Shown piece after piece: positions 24,662-34,293 of a stretch of 64,000 nt of DNA. Each line of letters begins with the position of its first letter. Positions within the stretch are counted from its first letter, which is position 1. Where the stretch lies: assembly GCF_000178855.1 (NCBI RefSeq), contig NZ_ADVG01000001.1, positions 3,633,481-3,697,480 on the forward strand, in the 5' to 3' direction. Below the pieces are notes generated by a model. The model searched no databases and was not told where the DNA came from. It saw only the letters and a program-made list of their open reading frames with translations. Position numbers and translations under genes: made by a program. This DNA comes from Ktedonobacter racemifer DSM 44963. Its GTDB lineage: Bacteria > Chloroflexota > Ktedonobacteria > Ktedonobacterales > Ktedonobacteraceae.

Positions 24662-25954
24662 ATGAGCATACAGCATACGCCTTCAGCTATCACGACCCAT
24701 AGCTCAGCCCCAGTCACGCGTAGCCCCCACCAGGCATGGAGCGAATTTCTCTCTCCCTGGTGGCAGGCGACGCGTAACATTCTCTTCTTATACATTATCA
24801 CACGCCTGATTTTTCTACTACTCACCTATTTTGGGGGCGTCCTCTTCAATATCCCGAACTATTCGTACGATCACCTCTCTTTTAATACTATACTTCATAC
24901 CTGGTATCGCTGGGACACCATCCGCTTTATCACCATCACCACCAATGGCTACACCAAGATGCAGAACGCAGCCTTCTTTCCGCTCTATCCCGCTCTTGTG
25001 GCCTTTACCAGTAAGATCATTCCGACCCATAGCATGCTTGTCGCCAGCATGCTGGTCTCAAATGTAGCCACGCTCGGCATGATGGTTATGCTCTACCGCT
25101 TTGTGGAGATGGAGTTTGGTAGAGAGCTTGCGCAGCGTACCGTCTTCTACCAGGCCATCTTCCCCACGGCGTTCTTCTTTTTCGCTGGCTATAACGAATC
25201 GCTTTTTATCTTTTTGATGCTCGGCTGCTTTTATGCCCTGCGCCGGGGAGCCTGGTGGTTCGCGGGCGTCTTCGGCTTCCTGGCTGCCATGAGCCGCTCT
25301 ATCGCGGTCCTACTCTTTGTTATCTTCTTCTGTGAGTATGTGCGTCAGCACTGGCCAGAGTTGCGCTCCAATCTGCGTCCAGTGCGTCCGGTGGCTCTAC
25401 TGAAACACATTCCGCACCTGCTGCCCGCGCTCCTCATTCCACTGGGGCTTATTGTTTACATGCTTGGTCTGTATGTACGCCTGGGTGATCCTCTGGCCTT
25501 CTCCCATGCCCAGGTAGACTGGCGTACGGGTGCGGTCATTCCTGGAATGGCAATCTACCAATCCCTGCAACAGCTTGTCGTACATAGTCCCTTGAGCTTC
25601 TCTACACCACATATCTTGATTGACCTGGGTACGTTTATAGCCTTCCTGGTCCTCTTCCTCCTGGCGATCTTTGGACGAGATCGCCTCCCACGCGATCAAT
25701 GGCCGCTGCTGGTCTTCTGGGGCTGCGCCCTGCTCTACGCCATCCTCTGGCCAGGCGTTCCTGGCGCTCCTGGACAGGGCTACGATCCAATGCCTTCCAC
25801 ACAGCGCTTTGTGCTGGAACTCTTTATGGCCTTTATCGTCCTTGCCCGCCTGGGAGAGCGCTCACCTAAATTCCATCAAGCCTATCTGCTGCTCTCGCTC
25901 CCTTTCCTCACCTTCCTGACCCTGCAATTTATGACTGGACATTGGACAGTATAA
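24662..25954 (+). CDS. PIG-V-like GT-C mannosyltransferase family protein
   Basis: The 430-residue integral membrane protein has about ten hydrophobic helices. An early luminal loop holds 'WYRWDTIRFITITTNGY', with the WD pair typical of the PIG-V group, followed by 'AAFFPLYPALV'. Eukaryotic PIG-V adds the second mannose to GPI anchors; bacterial members use polyprenyl-phosphate sugars for surface glycans. No other glycosylation genes are adjacent, although a second GT-C-type protein lies at 35289-37046. The start is ATG 24662, and a clear ribosome site is not visible. The sugar and acceptor are unknown. Confidence 0.82.
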   Translation: MSIQHTPSAITTHSSAPVTRSPHQAWSEFLSPWWQATRNILFLYIITRLIFLLLTYFGGVLFNIPNYSYDHLSFNTILHTWYRWDTIRFITITTNGYTKMQNAAFFPLYPALVAFTSKIIPTHSMLVASMLVSNVATLGMMVMLYRFVEMEFGRELAQRTVFYQAIFPTAFFFFAGYNESLFIFLMLGCFYALRRGAWWFAGVFGFLAAMSRSIAVLLFVIFFCEYVRQHWPELRSNLRPVRPVALLKHIPHLLPALLIPLGLIVYMLGLYVRLGDPLAFSHAQVDWRTGAVIPGMAIYQSLQQLVVHSPLSFSTPHILIDLGTFIAFLVLFLLAIFGRDRLPRDQWPLLVFWGCALLYAILWPGVPGAPGQGYDPMPSTQRFVLELFMAFIVLARLGERSPKFHQAYLLLSLPFLTFLTLQFMTGHWTV

Positions 25955-26640
25955 TACAATCACCACGCATTGGCAGGATATTTGGTTACCTACAAAATCA
26001 GCCAGATATTCTGCTTGCTTGCCCGCTCCCCCCTTGCTCTCCGCCATATCCCCCATTTTTCAGCCTTGACGTAGCCTTCCCACTCTTATATAGTATGCTA
26101 GGCGCATAATATACCTTCTGATATGGCGTGAGCGTGTGCATAGCCGCACGCTTAGTCGTATGGTTTGATGACGCTTTCCCGCGCAAGCAGGCAAAAATAG
26201 AGTAGGATGCATTTGCGCTTTTTGCGCACTCTCCTCTCGCGAGGACATATACAGAATACCCTTGTTATCTTTTTTTAATGTATAATTCGGTTGTACGTTC
26301 CATCCGTTTGCAGAATGCCTTGAAAGCCCATCATTGAAGAACATCATATTAAGCGCTACACCATTCCATATTGCATAGCGTTATGTTTCTTTTCATATGA
26401 GTGAACACGTTTAAGACACCTCGCCACTTCATGGCTCGGGGTTATGGGTGTGGTGGTGGGCTGGCTCTGCCAGCCCACCACCACACCCATAACCCCGAGC
26501 GAAGCACCGCAGGTGCTGAGAACTGTTATGAAGGGAAGCTGACAGACAGTCCAAGCATGAATTACAAAGGGAATGGAACACTTATATTGCTATTCCAAGC
26601 CTATAATGGCCTGTTTACCACGACCGGGAGGTAGGCCGTC
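25955..26640. other. Intergenic region, 686 bp
   Basis: It holds a palindrome with mini-hairpin (26434-26520). AT-rich sequence around 26260-26290 contains TATAAT, but a well-spaced -35 was not found. No gene is seen. Confidence 0.5.
26434..26520 (+). repeat. 32-bp palindrome with GCA-loop mini-hairpin
   Basis: Perfect arms 26434-26465 and 26469-26500, loop TCT, core ATGGGTGTGGTGGTGGG. It is followed by the mini-hairpin GCACC-GCA-GGTGC. That mini-hairpin keeps pairing while differing from the GCGCC-GCA-GGCGC of other copies. It lies 120 bp upstream of rny. Confidence 0.85.
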
Positions 26641-28203
26641 GTGTCAACACAAATAATTTTGCTCGCCTTAGTAGCATTGTTGGCCCTCATCATTGGCGTA
26701 CTCATAGCCCTATACTTTGGTTATCAATATGGGCTAACAAAAAGTAAAGGACGCTACGAGGAGAACCTACGCGAACTGCGCGAGACCAGCGAACGGAAAT
26801 TATTGGAAGTCCAAACTGAACAGCGGGAGGCGTTGCGGGAAGCACGCGAGGAGACCGCACGTTTTCGCGCGACCATAGAGAAAGAGAATGCGGAGCGCCG
26901 CTCTGAGCTGCAACGCCAGGAGCGCCGTATTCTGACTAAAGAAGAGAACCTGGAGCGCAAGCTGGACAACCTGGAGCTACGCGAGCGTAAACTCAATACA
27001 AAGGAGCGCGACCTGGAACAGGCCCGCGACAAGATTGAGGAGCTCAAGCACCAACACCTGCTTGAGCTTGAACGCCTGGCACAGATGACAGAGGAGGAGG
27101 CTCAGCAACTGCTCCTCGCGCGCATCGAGGCTCAGGTACGTGTCCAGGCCGCTCAGCGTACGCGTCTGATCGAAGAGCAAGCGCGTGAGGAGGCCGAGTC
27201 CCGCGCACGCGAGATCATCACCCTGGCGATCCAGCGCTGTGCCTCTGACCAGGTAGCAGAAGCCGTTGTCTCCGTTGTGCCGCTTCCTAATGATGAGATG
27301 AAAGGGCGTATCATCGGACGTGAGGGCCGCAATATCCGCGCCCTGGAGGCCGCCACTGGGGTTGACCTGATCATTGATGATACCCCCGAGGCAGTCATTC
27401 TTTCGGGATTTGATCCCGTCAGGCGTGAAGTCGCCCGCCTCGCCCTGACCAAACTCATCATTGATGGACGCATTCACCCGGCGCGCATTGAAGATGTCGT
27501 GGCCAAGGCTCGCCAGGAGGTAGATATCATCATCCGCGAAGCGGGCGAGAATGCCGCGCTGGAAGCCAATGTTCATGGCCTGCAACCAGAACTGCTCAAG
27601 ATTTTGGGGCGCCTGCACTTCCGCACGAGCTATGGGCAGAACGTGCTGGCCCACTCGGTCGAGGTCTCGATTCTGGCTGCAACCATCGCGCATGAACTGG
27701 GCGCCGACGTCAATGTGTGTAAGGCCGCGGCCCTACTGCATGACATGGGCAAGGCCATTGACCAGGAGGTCGAGGGGCCACACGCCATCATCAGTGGCGA
27801 AGTCGCGCGGCGCTTCGGCAAGTCGCCACGTATCGTGCATGCCATAGTTGCCCACCACGCCAGCGAGACCGAGCCTCAGACCCTCGAAGCCGCTATCGTG
27901 CAGGCCGCGGATGCCATCTCGGCGGCTCGCCCTGGCGCGCGCCGCGAGACGGTTGATCTCTACATCAAACGCCTGGAGGCACTTGAGTATATCGCCAATT
28001 CATTTACCGGAGTTGAGAAATCCTTCGCCATTCAGGCCGGGCGCGAGGTACGCATTATCGTGAAACCCGAAGAGGTGGACGAGTATAGCGCCTCCCAGCT
28101 CGCCAGCGAGATCGCTCACAAAATTGAAGAGAGCCTTGATTATCCAGGCCAGATCAAAATCTGCGTCGTCCGCGAAACGCGTGCGGTCGACTACGCCCGC
28201 TAA
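26641..28203 (+). CDS. rny: Ribonuclease Y
   Basis: The 520-residue endoribonuclease starts mRNA decay at the membrane. An N-terminal transmembrane helix (about 5-28) is followed by a long charged coiled coil (about 40-195), a KH RNA-binding domain ('KGRIIGREGRNIRALEAATGVD'), and an HD domain with 'HSVEVSILAATIAHELG' and 'AALLHDMGKA'. Length and order match the family. GTG 26641 is the start, with GGGAGGT upstream. A palindrome follows 10 bp after the stop codon. Confidence 0.97.
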   Translation: MSTQIILLALVALLALIIGVLIALYFGYQYGLTKSKGRYEENLRELRETSERKLLEVQTEQREALREAREETARFRATIEKENAERRSELQRQERRILTKEENLERKLDNLELRERKLNTKERDLEQARDKIEELKHQHLLELERLAQMTEEEAQQLLLARIEAQVRVQAAQRTRLIEEQAREEAESRAREIITLAIQRCASDQVAEAVVSVVPLPNDEMKGRIIGREGRNIRALEAATGVDLIIDDTPEAVILSGFDPVRREVARLALTKLIIDGRIHPARIEDVVAKARQEVDIIIREAGENAALEANVHGLQPELLKILGRLHFRTSYGQNVLAHSVEVSILAATIAHELGADVNVCKAAALLHDMGKAIDQEVEGPHAIISGEVARRFGKSPRIVHAIVAHHASETEPQTLEAAIVQAADAISAARPGARRETVDLYIKRLEALEYIANSFTGVEKSFAIQAGREVRIIVKPEEVDEYSASQLASEIAHKIEESLDYPGQIKICVVRETRAVDYAR

Positions 28204-28213
28204 AGAAATATTC

Positions 28214-28273
28214 GGAGGTATGGGTGTGGGACAGAGGGTGTACTCGCACCTTCTGTCCCACACCCATACCTCC
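28214..28273. repeat. Palindrome after rny
   Basis: The outer 22-bp arms are perfect (28214-28235 and 28252-28273, core TATGGGTGTGGGACAGA). An inner GGTG/CACC extends the stem to about 27 bp with one wobble. No mini-hairpin and no T-tract. It could protect or end the rny mRNA. Confidence 0.8.
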
Positions 28274-28304
28274 TTAAAGCATAGAAGAGGTACAAAGATC
28301 ACTC

Positions 28305-29186
28305 ATGAAAAATCTTGTCGATCTTCACACCCATTCCACGGCATCTGATGGCATCTATTCTCCCACGGAACTTCTGAGCCATGCTCACGAGGCCGGACTC
28401 AAGGTTATGGCCCTCACCGACCACGACAGCACCAATGGCCTGGACGAGGCACTGGAGGCCGCGCGCCAGTATGACATTGATTTGCTGCCTGGTATCGAGC
28501 TAAACACCGATTTCAGCGGGGGAGAGGTTCATGTCCTGGGATATTTCCTTGAGTACAAGCGGCCAGCCTTTCAGCACATCTTGCAGAGCCTACGCAACGC
28601 GCGTGAGCATCGTGGGCAACGCATGGTTGAACAGTTGAATGAGGCTGGCATCCATATCACCTGGGAGCGGGTGCGCGAAATTGCCCAGGGATCGGTCGGG
28701 CGCCCCCACGTCGCGCGGGCCCTGCTTGAAGCGGGCTATGTCCAGAGCATCCCCGAGGCCTTCGAGAAATATATTGGCAACGGCCAGGTCGGCTACGTGC
28801 CGCGCTATAAGCTGGCCCCAATAGACGCCGTTCGCCTGATTGCCAGCGCCAACGGCCTGCCCGTCGTGGCGCATCCCTATGATCATCCAGGAGTCATCCG
28901 CCTGCAAGAATGGCTGCCAGATCTCTGCAAGGCAGGACTCGTGGGGCTGGAGACATACTACGGCTACTACTCTACAGAACAGGAGACAACCCTGCTCCAG
29001 CTAGCGAAAATCTATGGCCTCATCCCAACCGGAGGCTCAGATTTTCATGGGCCTGGCATCCATCCCACCCCTCTGGGTGGTCGCTATGTCCCCTATGAGG
29101 CCGTCGAACGCCTCAAGGCTGCCGCCGCCGCACGCCAGGGCCAGGAGCCTCCCACCTTTGAACTGCCCCATCCCGTCGAAGAGTAA
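28305..29186 (+). CDS. PHP-domain phosphoesterase (RNase AM/TrpH-like)
   Basis: The 293-residue protein carries the four PHP motifs: DLHTHSTASDG, 'ALTDHDS', 'PVVAHP' and 'GGSDFHGP'. These bind a trinuclear metal site. The nearest known group hydrolyses 3',5'-nucleoside bisphosphates and trims RNA 5' ends (TrpH/YciV). An inserted helical lid lies between motifs 2 and 3. Its place directly after RNase Y suits an RNA-turnover role, but the genes may not be cotranscribed because a palindrome separates them. The exact substrate is inferred. Confidence 0.88.
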   Translation: MKNLVDLHTHSTASDGIYSPTELLSHAHEAGLKVMALTDHDSTNGLDEALEAARQYDIDLLPGIELNTDFSGGEVHVLGYFLEYKRPAFQHILQSLRNAREHRGQRMVEQLNEAGIHITWERVREIAQGSVGRPHVARALLEAGYVQSIPEAFEKYIGNGQVGYVPRYKLAPIDAVRLIASANGLPVVAHPYDHPGVIRLQEWLPDLCKAGLVGLETYYGYYSTEQETTLLQLAKIYGLIPTGGSDFHGPGIHPTPLGGRYVPYEAVERLKAAAAARQGQEPPTFELPHPVEE

Positions 29187-29190
29187 AAAA

Positions 29191-29229
29191 ATATATTGGG
29201 TTGAAATCATTGATTTCAACCCAATATAT
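29191..29229. terminator. Bidirectional terminator between PHP and accC genes
   Basis: The 19-bp perfect arms are 29191-29209 and 29211-29229. A run of A precedes on the left, so transcripts from the minus strand end in U. It lies between convergent stop codons. Confidence 0.8.
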
Positions 29230-29232
29230 CAC

Positions 29233-30798
29233 CTATACACGCCAGACGGCTTCTCTCCAGCCTCGCTCGCGCCAGCGGCTATGTTCGCCTGTTCCATCTT
29301 CCTGAGGCTGCGTCCGAAGCTGCTTTTCCTTGATACTCGCGTCCATTAGCAGGCTGGCGGCAAGCGCGGCGACCTGCTCAAGCGATGGCTCTTCCTGAGC
29401 ATCCTGCTCCTCAAGGATCTGCGCTTTATGCCCATCCCACTCTTGGGCGATAAAGTCTGTCGACATATCACCTGCGAGAAAACGCGGTTGCTCCATCAGC
29501 CAGCGCGCGAAGGGCAACGTAGTGCGCACCCCCACCACCTGGTATTCAGCCAGGGCGCGGCGCATACGCGCGATGGCCTGCTCTCGATCCTTGCCCCAGA
29601 CAACCAGCTTGGAGAGCAGAGGATCGTAATACAGTGGCACCTGCAAGCCCGCATAGAGGCTGCTCTCAACCCGCACACCCGGTCCGCCTGGCTCCTGCAA
29701 AGCGCTTACAGTTCCAGTGGCAGGCAGGAAGCGGTTCTCGGGGTCTTCCGCCGAGATGCGACACTCAATCGCGGACCCCCGCAAGACGATATCCTCCTGG
29801 GTAAAGGAGAGGGGCAGGCCCGCGGCCACGCGGAACTGCTCCTGGACAAGGTCAACTCCCGTGCACCATTCTGTGACGGGATGCTCGACCTGGATACGCG
29901 CATTGACCTCCAGGAAATAGAAATTACCGTCTGGTCCAACCAGGAACTCCGCAGTGCCAGCGTTAACATAGCCAATAGAGCGAATCAAATTTAGCGCCGC
30001 CGAGGTCATACGCTCACGCAATTCTTCATCGACAATAGGCGAGGGGCACTCTTCAATCAGCTTCTGGTGGCGGCGCTGAATACTACACTCGCGCTCTCCC
30101 AGATGAACCGCGTTACCATGTGTATCGGCGATAAACTGCACCTCGATATGGCGCGCGGGCGTAATAGCCTTCTCAAGGTAGACGCGCCCATCGCCAAAGG
30201 CGCTCTGAGCCTCGCTGCGCGCCGTCCGTAACGAGGATGAGAGATCCCTGGCCTCGCGTACTAAGCGAATACCCTTGCCACCGCCACCCGCTGCGGCTTT
30301 CAGCAGAATAGGATATCCCAGGCCCTCGGCAATCTCCAGCGCCACCTGGTCATCCTCTACATCCGCCATAGCTCCAGGAACAATGGGGACTCCCGCCGCC
30401 TGGGCAGTGCGGCGAGCCGCGGTCTTCTCACCCATCGCAAGCTGTGCCTCAACGGGAGGACCCACAAAAATCAGTCCCGCCTGCTGGCAGGCACGCACGA
30501 ACTCGGCGTTCTCCGCCAGAAAGCCATAACCGGGATGAACCGCCTGGGCGCCTGATTGCTTCGCGACCTCTAACAGCGTCGGGATATGTAGATAGCTCTG
30601 TGACGCCTGGGCAGGTCCTATATGATACGCCTCGTCAGCCATACGTACGTGCAAGGCATCGCGATCCGCGTCACTGTAGACAGCGACACTGCGCAAGCCC
30701 AGTTCGCGACAAGCACGAATGATGCGCAGGGCTATCTCTCCGCGGTTCACGATCAACACTTTACGAAATGGCCAGAGATCAAGAGAGTTAGCATGCAT
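29233..30798 (-). CDS. accC: Acetyl-CoA carboxylase, biotin carboxylase subunit
   Basis: The 521-residue ATP-grasp enzyme carboxylates biotin on the carrier protein, the first step of malonyl-CoA synthesis. Landmarks are the N-terminal 'KVLIVNRGEIALRIIRA', the Gly-rich loop 'AAAGGGGKGIRLV', 'HLGERECSIQRRHQKLIEE', 'EFLVGPDGNFYFLEVNARIQ' and 'VEHPVTE'. It is about 70 residues longer than the usual 450; the extra C-terminal part is acidic and Gln-rich, without a biotinyl motif. AAGGAG precedes ATG 30798. It stands alone without accB, so it could belong to acetyl- or another acyl-CoA carboxylase. Confidence 0.93.
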   Translation of the reverse strand: MHANSLDLWPFRKVLIVNRGEIALRIIRACRELGLRSVAVYSDADRDALHVRMADEAYHIGPAQASQSYLHIPTLLEVAKQSGAQAVHPGYGFLAENAEFVRACQQAGLIFVGPPVEAQLAMGEKTAARRTAQAAGVPIVPGAMADVEDDQVALEIAEGLGYPILLKAAAGGGGKGIRLVREARDLSSSLRTARSEAQSAFGDGRVYLEKAITPARHIEVQFIADTHGNAVHLGERECSIQRRHQKLIEECPSPIVDEELRERMTSAALNLIRSIGYVNAGTAEFLVGPDGNFYFLEVNARIQVEHPVTEWCTGVDLVQEQFRVAAGLPLSFTQEDIVLRGSAIECRISAEDPENRFLPATGTVSALQEPGGPGVRVESSLYAGLQVPLYYDPLLSKLVVWGKDREQAIARMRRALAEYQVVGVRTTLPFARWLMEQPRFLAGDMSTDFIAQEWDGHKAQILEEQDAQEEPSLEQVAALAASLLMDASIKEKQLRTQPQEDGTGEHSRWRERGWREAVWRV

Positions 30799-30837
30799 GT
30801 GAAGGCTCCTTCGACTTCATGTATTTTTCCTTGCCAC

Positions 30838-30846
30838 AGTATAGCA
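30838..30846 (-). promoter_or_regulatory. Candidate extended -10 promoter for accC
   Basis: On the minus strand the sequence reads TGC-TATACT, an extended -10 box about 40 nt before the start. No good -35 is visible. Confidence 0.4.
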
Positions 30847-31031
30847 TGCCATAAACACCAGCGACTAGGAAAAAAAGGCCATTCTTTTGGAAGAGTATTT
30901 CTTTTCACTTTAAAGTACGCTACACTCCAATGTAGTCCTTTCAAATCTAAAACATACCATCCAGCAATGTGCCTTGTAGTCCCACAATTCATAAAATCAT
31001 CACACTGCCGCCTGCGGAGGACACGCATACC

Positions 31032-33281
31032 ATGTTTAAGTCTATTGCGAATATTCCAATCTTTCGCCGCCTCTTCTACGCCTTTCTTTTGGCGGCAGTC
31101 GTTCCCGGCCTTATCATCATCATCCTTGGATTTGTCTTCACAAATACGATCAACGGTCGTAGTGCCCAACTACGCTACGCGACAAACATGATCGAGGATA
31201 GCGCGTATATCAAGTCGGAGATTCGCCTTTTGCGCGATCAGCCGGACTTGATTCGGTCTAACCTCTCCAATGGTGATCGCCTGACGAACTTTGTCCAGAA
31301 CCTCGATGCTCAGGCCAGTGAGATTGATCGAAATCTCAGCCAATTTAAGGACAAGTATTCGCTTGAAGGTTCCCCTAAGATGAAGGGTATTCTCGACGCC
31401 GTCACCGCTGATTCAGCCGACACCAATATTCCACGTGTTCAGACACAGACCCTCGACCTGCTAACAAGCACCACCTGGCATCAATACTACGCGGCAGAAC
31501 AGAGGCTGGATAACCACGATATGCCAACTGGCGACAAAACAGCTATCCTGAACGATCTCCAAACGTTAGATAGCAAATATAAAGAGCTCTCCGACCGCTG
31601 GGGCTTCGTTGATGTCTACGCGACCGAGATAAGCAACATCGTGGCCGATCCCGGCGCGTCCCTGAACAATACCCTTATCAGTGCGACCACTATCTCTTTC
31701 CTGTTTACCATCACCATCATCATCGTTATCGGTTACGTCGTCAACCGCACCATTACTGATCCCCTGCGCGACCTCGCTAACCTGACCAAGCGTATCGCCC
31801 GCGGCGAGACAAACGCACGTGCTAATATCGATGGGCGCGACGAGATCTACACCGTCGCCACCTCCATGAATAACATGCTCGATAACATCGTTCGCCTGAT
31901 TCAAGAGACACAATCGCAGCGCGACGTTCTACAGGGACAGGTTGAAAAGCTGGTGAGTGAGGTCAGTGGTGTTGGTGAAGGTGACCTGCGCGTTCAGGCT
32001 GAGGTCACCGCGGATGCCCTGGGTGTGCTGGCCGACTCCTTCAACTATATGGTTGAAGAGCTAGGCAGCCTGGTCGTACGCGTCAAGATGGTGGCAGGCG
32101 AGGTTGAAAAATCGGCTAACTCTACCCTCGACCGTATGACGCAGTTGGTAGAGACCGGCGACATTCAGATCGGCCAGATCGGTGAAGCCGAGGCCGTGGT
32201 CGAACAACTCGCATCCTCCAGCCGCCAGGTCGCCAGCCGTTCTCAAGTACTCCTGGAAGTAGCGAATCAGGCGCGTACCGATGCCCGCGCCGGTCGTAAC
32301 TCGGTGTATCAAGCCATCGAAGGCATGGGACGCATCAACGAAAACGTACAGACCACCGCGAGTAAAGTCCAGAACCTGGGTGACCGCTCACGCGAAATCA
32401 ATGAAATTGCTGAAGTTATCTCCAGCATCGCCCACCAGACAAATCGACTCGCGCTCGACGCCGCCATCCAGGCTGCCATGGCCGGTGAGAACGGTAAGGG
32501 CTTTGGCGCCGTTGCCGCCGACATCCGCCGCCTGGCCGAACGCTCAAAGGAGCAGGCAGGTTTTATTAACCGCCTAGTACGTAGCATTCGTGAAGACATT
32601 GGCGCGGTAGCAGTCTCTATGCAAGATACGCAGCGCGAGACGGCTGGCGGAGCACAGTTGACGCAGCAGGCCGGTATCTCTCTGGGTTCGATCTTCGCAG
32701 CCATTGAAAATCAGGCCCGTGAAATTGATGGCATCAACCAGCTTGCCATTGAACAGCTCACATCAACTGGCTCCGTCGTAAACCTGATGCATGCCGTCTC
32801 GGAGTCGACACATCAGAGCAACGCAAGCACACGCGACGCCTCTGAGAACATGGGGCGCCTGGCACGCCTGGTCGAACAGCTACGCGCCTCAGTGGAAGCG
32901 TTTAAGCTACGCGAAAATGAAGGCTATCTCACTCCCAATAGCAACGCTCGCATCTCGGTCGACGATGGGAACAATCCTGGACTCACCATGACAAGCACGT
33001 TCCGCACTGTCTCATCAACCGCCATGCCAGCCTATTCACCAAATTCAGATAATCGCGGCTTCGATAATGGCTACGGCGGTTTCGATCAGTTCTCGCCCCA
33101 GTTCCCAGTCGAAGCTCAAACCAACAGCAGAGGGTGGAATGCAGGGCTGCCACCAACCAGCAATAATCCACCTCGCTTGAATGCTCCCCAGCAAAACGGG
33201 CAGCCGTACAATAGCGGTGGCGACTACAATAGCAATGGCAACCGAGGCTATCCACAGAATCCGCAAAATTCGAACTGGTAA
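31032..33281 (+). CDS. HAMP/methyl-accepting chemotaxis-like receptor
   Basis: The 749-residue protein starts at ATG 31032 after GGAGG. TM1 (about 15-38) and TM2 (about 215-240) bracket a helical extracellular region of about 170 residues. A HAMP domain and a second HAMP-like helical stretch follow, and then a signalling domain with tip 'HQTNRLALDAAIQAAMAGEN'. The tip departs from the usual 'QTNLLALNAAIEAARAGE' at several positions. The last 110 residues are a Pro/Asn/Gly/Gln-rich disordered tail. No cheA, cheW or pilus genes lie in the window, so the output path is unknown. It resembles PilJ-type receptors. Confidence 0.88.
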   Translation: MFKSIANIPIFRRLFYAFLLAAVVPGLIIIILGFVFTNTINGRSAQLRYATNMIEDSAYIKSEIRLLRDQPDLIRSNLSNGDRLTNFVQNLDAQASEIDRNLSQFKDKYSLEGSPKMKGILDAVTADSADTNIPRVQTQTLDLLTSTTWHQYYAAEQRLDNHDMPTGDKTAILNDLQTLDSKYKELSDRWGFVDVYATEISNIVADPGASLNNTLISATTISFLFTITIIIVIGYVVNRTITDPLRDLANLTKRIARGETNARANIDGRDEIYTVATSMNNMLDNIVRLIQETQSQRDVLQGQVEKLVSEVSGVGEGDLRVQAEVTADALGVLADSFNYMVEELGSLVVRVKMVAGEVEKSANSTLDRMTQLVETGDIQIGQIGEAEAVVEQLASSSRQVASRSQVLLEVANQARTDARAGRNSVYQAIEGMGRINENVQTTASKVQNLGDRSREINEIAEVISSIAHQTNRLALDAAIQAAMAGENGKGFGAVAADIRRLAERSKEQAGFINRLVRSIREDIGAVAVSMQDTQRETAGGAQLTQQAGISLGSIFAAIENQAREIDGINQLAIEQLTSTGSVVNLMHAVSESTHQSNASTRDASENMGRLARLVEQLRASVEAFKLRENEGYLTPNSNARISVDDGNNPGLTMTSTFRTVSSTAMPAYSPNSDNRGFDNGYGGFDQFSPQFPVEAQTNSRGWNAGLPPTSNNPPRLNAPQQNGQPYNSGGDYNSNGNRGYPQNPQNSNW

Positions 33282-33289
33282 TCAACAAG

Positions 33290-33333
33290 CGAAAAAGAGG
33301 GCGCTGTCACAAATGACAGTGCCCTCTTTTTCG
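33290..33333. terminator. Bidirectional intrinsic terminator
   Basis: CGAAAAAGAGGGCGCTGTCA pairs with 33314-33333 (one G-T wobble). A and T tracts lie at the stem bases. It lies between the convergent receptor and SpoU genes. Confidence 0.9.
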
Positions 33334-33344
33334 TCTACCAGCTG

Positions 33345-33372
33345 TAGGATCCAAGCTCGCTTGGACTATCTG
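33345..33372. repeat. Degenerate TGTAGG-type repeat
   Basis: TCCAAGC-TC-GCTTGGA hairpin preceded by TGTAGGA. It resembles the start of the 20585-20684 element and overlaps the end of the SpoU gene. Confidence 0.4.
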
Positions 33373-34202
33373 CGAGCCACAGAGCGCTGGCGTACCGCCT
33401 CATAGAGCAGAATGCCCGCAGCCATTGCGGCGTTGAGCGACTCAATGCCAGCCGCCTGGGGGATAGCTACGGGGATGGTTGCCAGGGCGCGCGCGGACTG
33501 CGAAGGACCGTGCGCCTCGTTTCCGATGATGAGCGCAAAAGGCGCCACGAGATCGAGGTCGAAGTACACATTGGGGCTGTGTGCCTCTGCCATCAATACC
33601 CGCTCCTGGCAATGTGCCCGCACGCGCTCCTGAATCTCATCCCAGTTGATATTGCTCTCAACGGGCAAGAAGAGATGAGCACCAGCAGCAGAACGAATCA
33701 CCTTGGAGTTAAAACAATCGACACAGTTGGGTGTCAGAAGCACGCGCTCAACATCAGCGGCCAGGGCGGTACGCATAATGGTCCCCATATTACCTGGGTC
33801 AGCCAGGTCGTCCAGAATCAGGAGCGCGGGACGCGATGCGGGTGCACGTCGCCGGGTCACGGCCGCGGCCTCAAAGGCCGCCAGGTCCATGACACACACA
33901 ATTCCCTGAGAGGTCTGCACGTCGCTAATGGCTTCCATTACCCGCTCACTGACTTCAAAGAGCTGCTGCTCGCCCAATTCGGCGTTTTTCACCCGCTCAA
34001 GTAAGAGTCGGGTCTCGGCCTGGCGCTGCATGACCTCCGGCTGGTAGTATACCTCCAGCGGAACCATCCCCGCGTCCAGCAGCGCCAGCAAGAGGTGCGG
34101 CCCCTCTAAAAGACACTGGCCACTTTTTTTGCGCCCACGCGTGGTATGCAAACGCTGTAGCTTACTCACACGCGGATTAGCTGTACTACTAATCAATGTC
34201 AT
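33366..34202 (-). CDS. TrmH/SpoU-family RNA 2'-O-methyltransferase
   Basis: The 278-residue protein starts at ATG 34202 after GAGGGGAAAA. The N-terminal L30e-like substrate-binding domain has 'KKSGQCLLEGPHLLLALL'. The C-terminal SPOUT domain carries motif 1 'DDLADPGNMGTIMRTA', motif 2 'ALIIGNEAHGPS' and motif 3 'IPQAAGIESLNAAMAAGILLYE', which form the trefoil-knot SAM site. It methylates a ribose in rRNA or tRNA. It follows rplT on the same strand, with a long hairpin between them. Confidence 0.93.
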   Translation of the reverse strand: MTLISSTANPRVSKLQRLHTTRGRKKSGQCLLEGPHLLLALLDAGMVPLEVYYQPEVMQRQAETRLLLERVKNAELGEQQLFEVSERVMEAISDVQTSQGIVCVMDLAAFEAAAVTRRRAPASRPALLILDDLADPGNMGTIMRTALAADVERVLLTPNCVDCFNSKVIRSAAGAHLFLPVESNINWDEIQERVRAHCQERVLMAEAHSPNVYFDLDLVAPFALIIGNEAHGPSQSARALATIPVAIPQAAGIESLNAAMAAGILLYEAVRQRSVARR

Positions 34203-34218
34203 GTTTTTCCCCTCTGTA

Positions 34219-34278
34219 GTAGCGCAAAAGAATGCGCCGGAACCAGCACGCTGGTTCCGGCGCATTCTTTTGCGCTAC
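34219..34278 (-). repeat. 28-bp palindrome between rplT and the SpoU gene
   Basis: Perfect arms 34219-34246 and 34251-34278. It lies 16 bp after the rplT stop codon and 17 bp before the SpoU start. There is no T-tract on the minus strand. It may be a 3'-end stabiliser of the rpmI-rplT mRNA. Confidence 0.8.
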
Positions 34279-34293
34279 CTACTACTGCAATCC

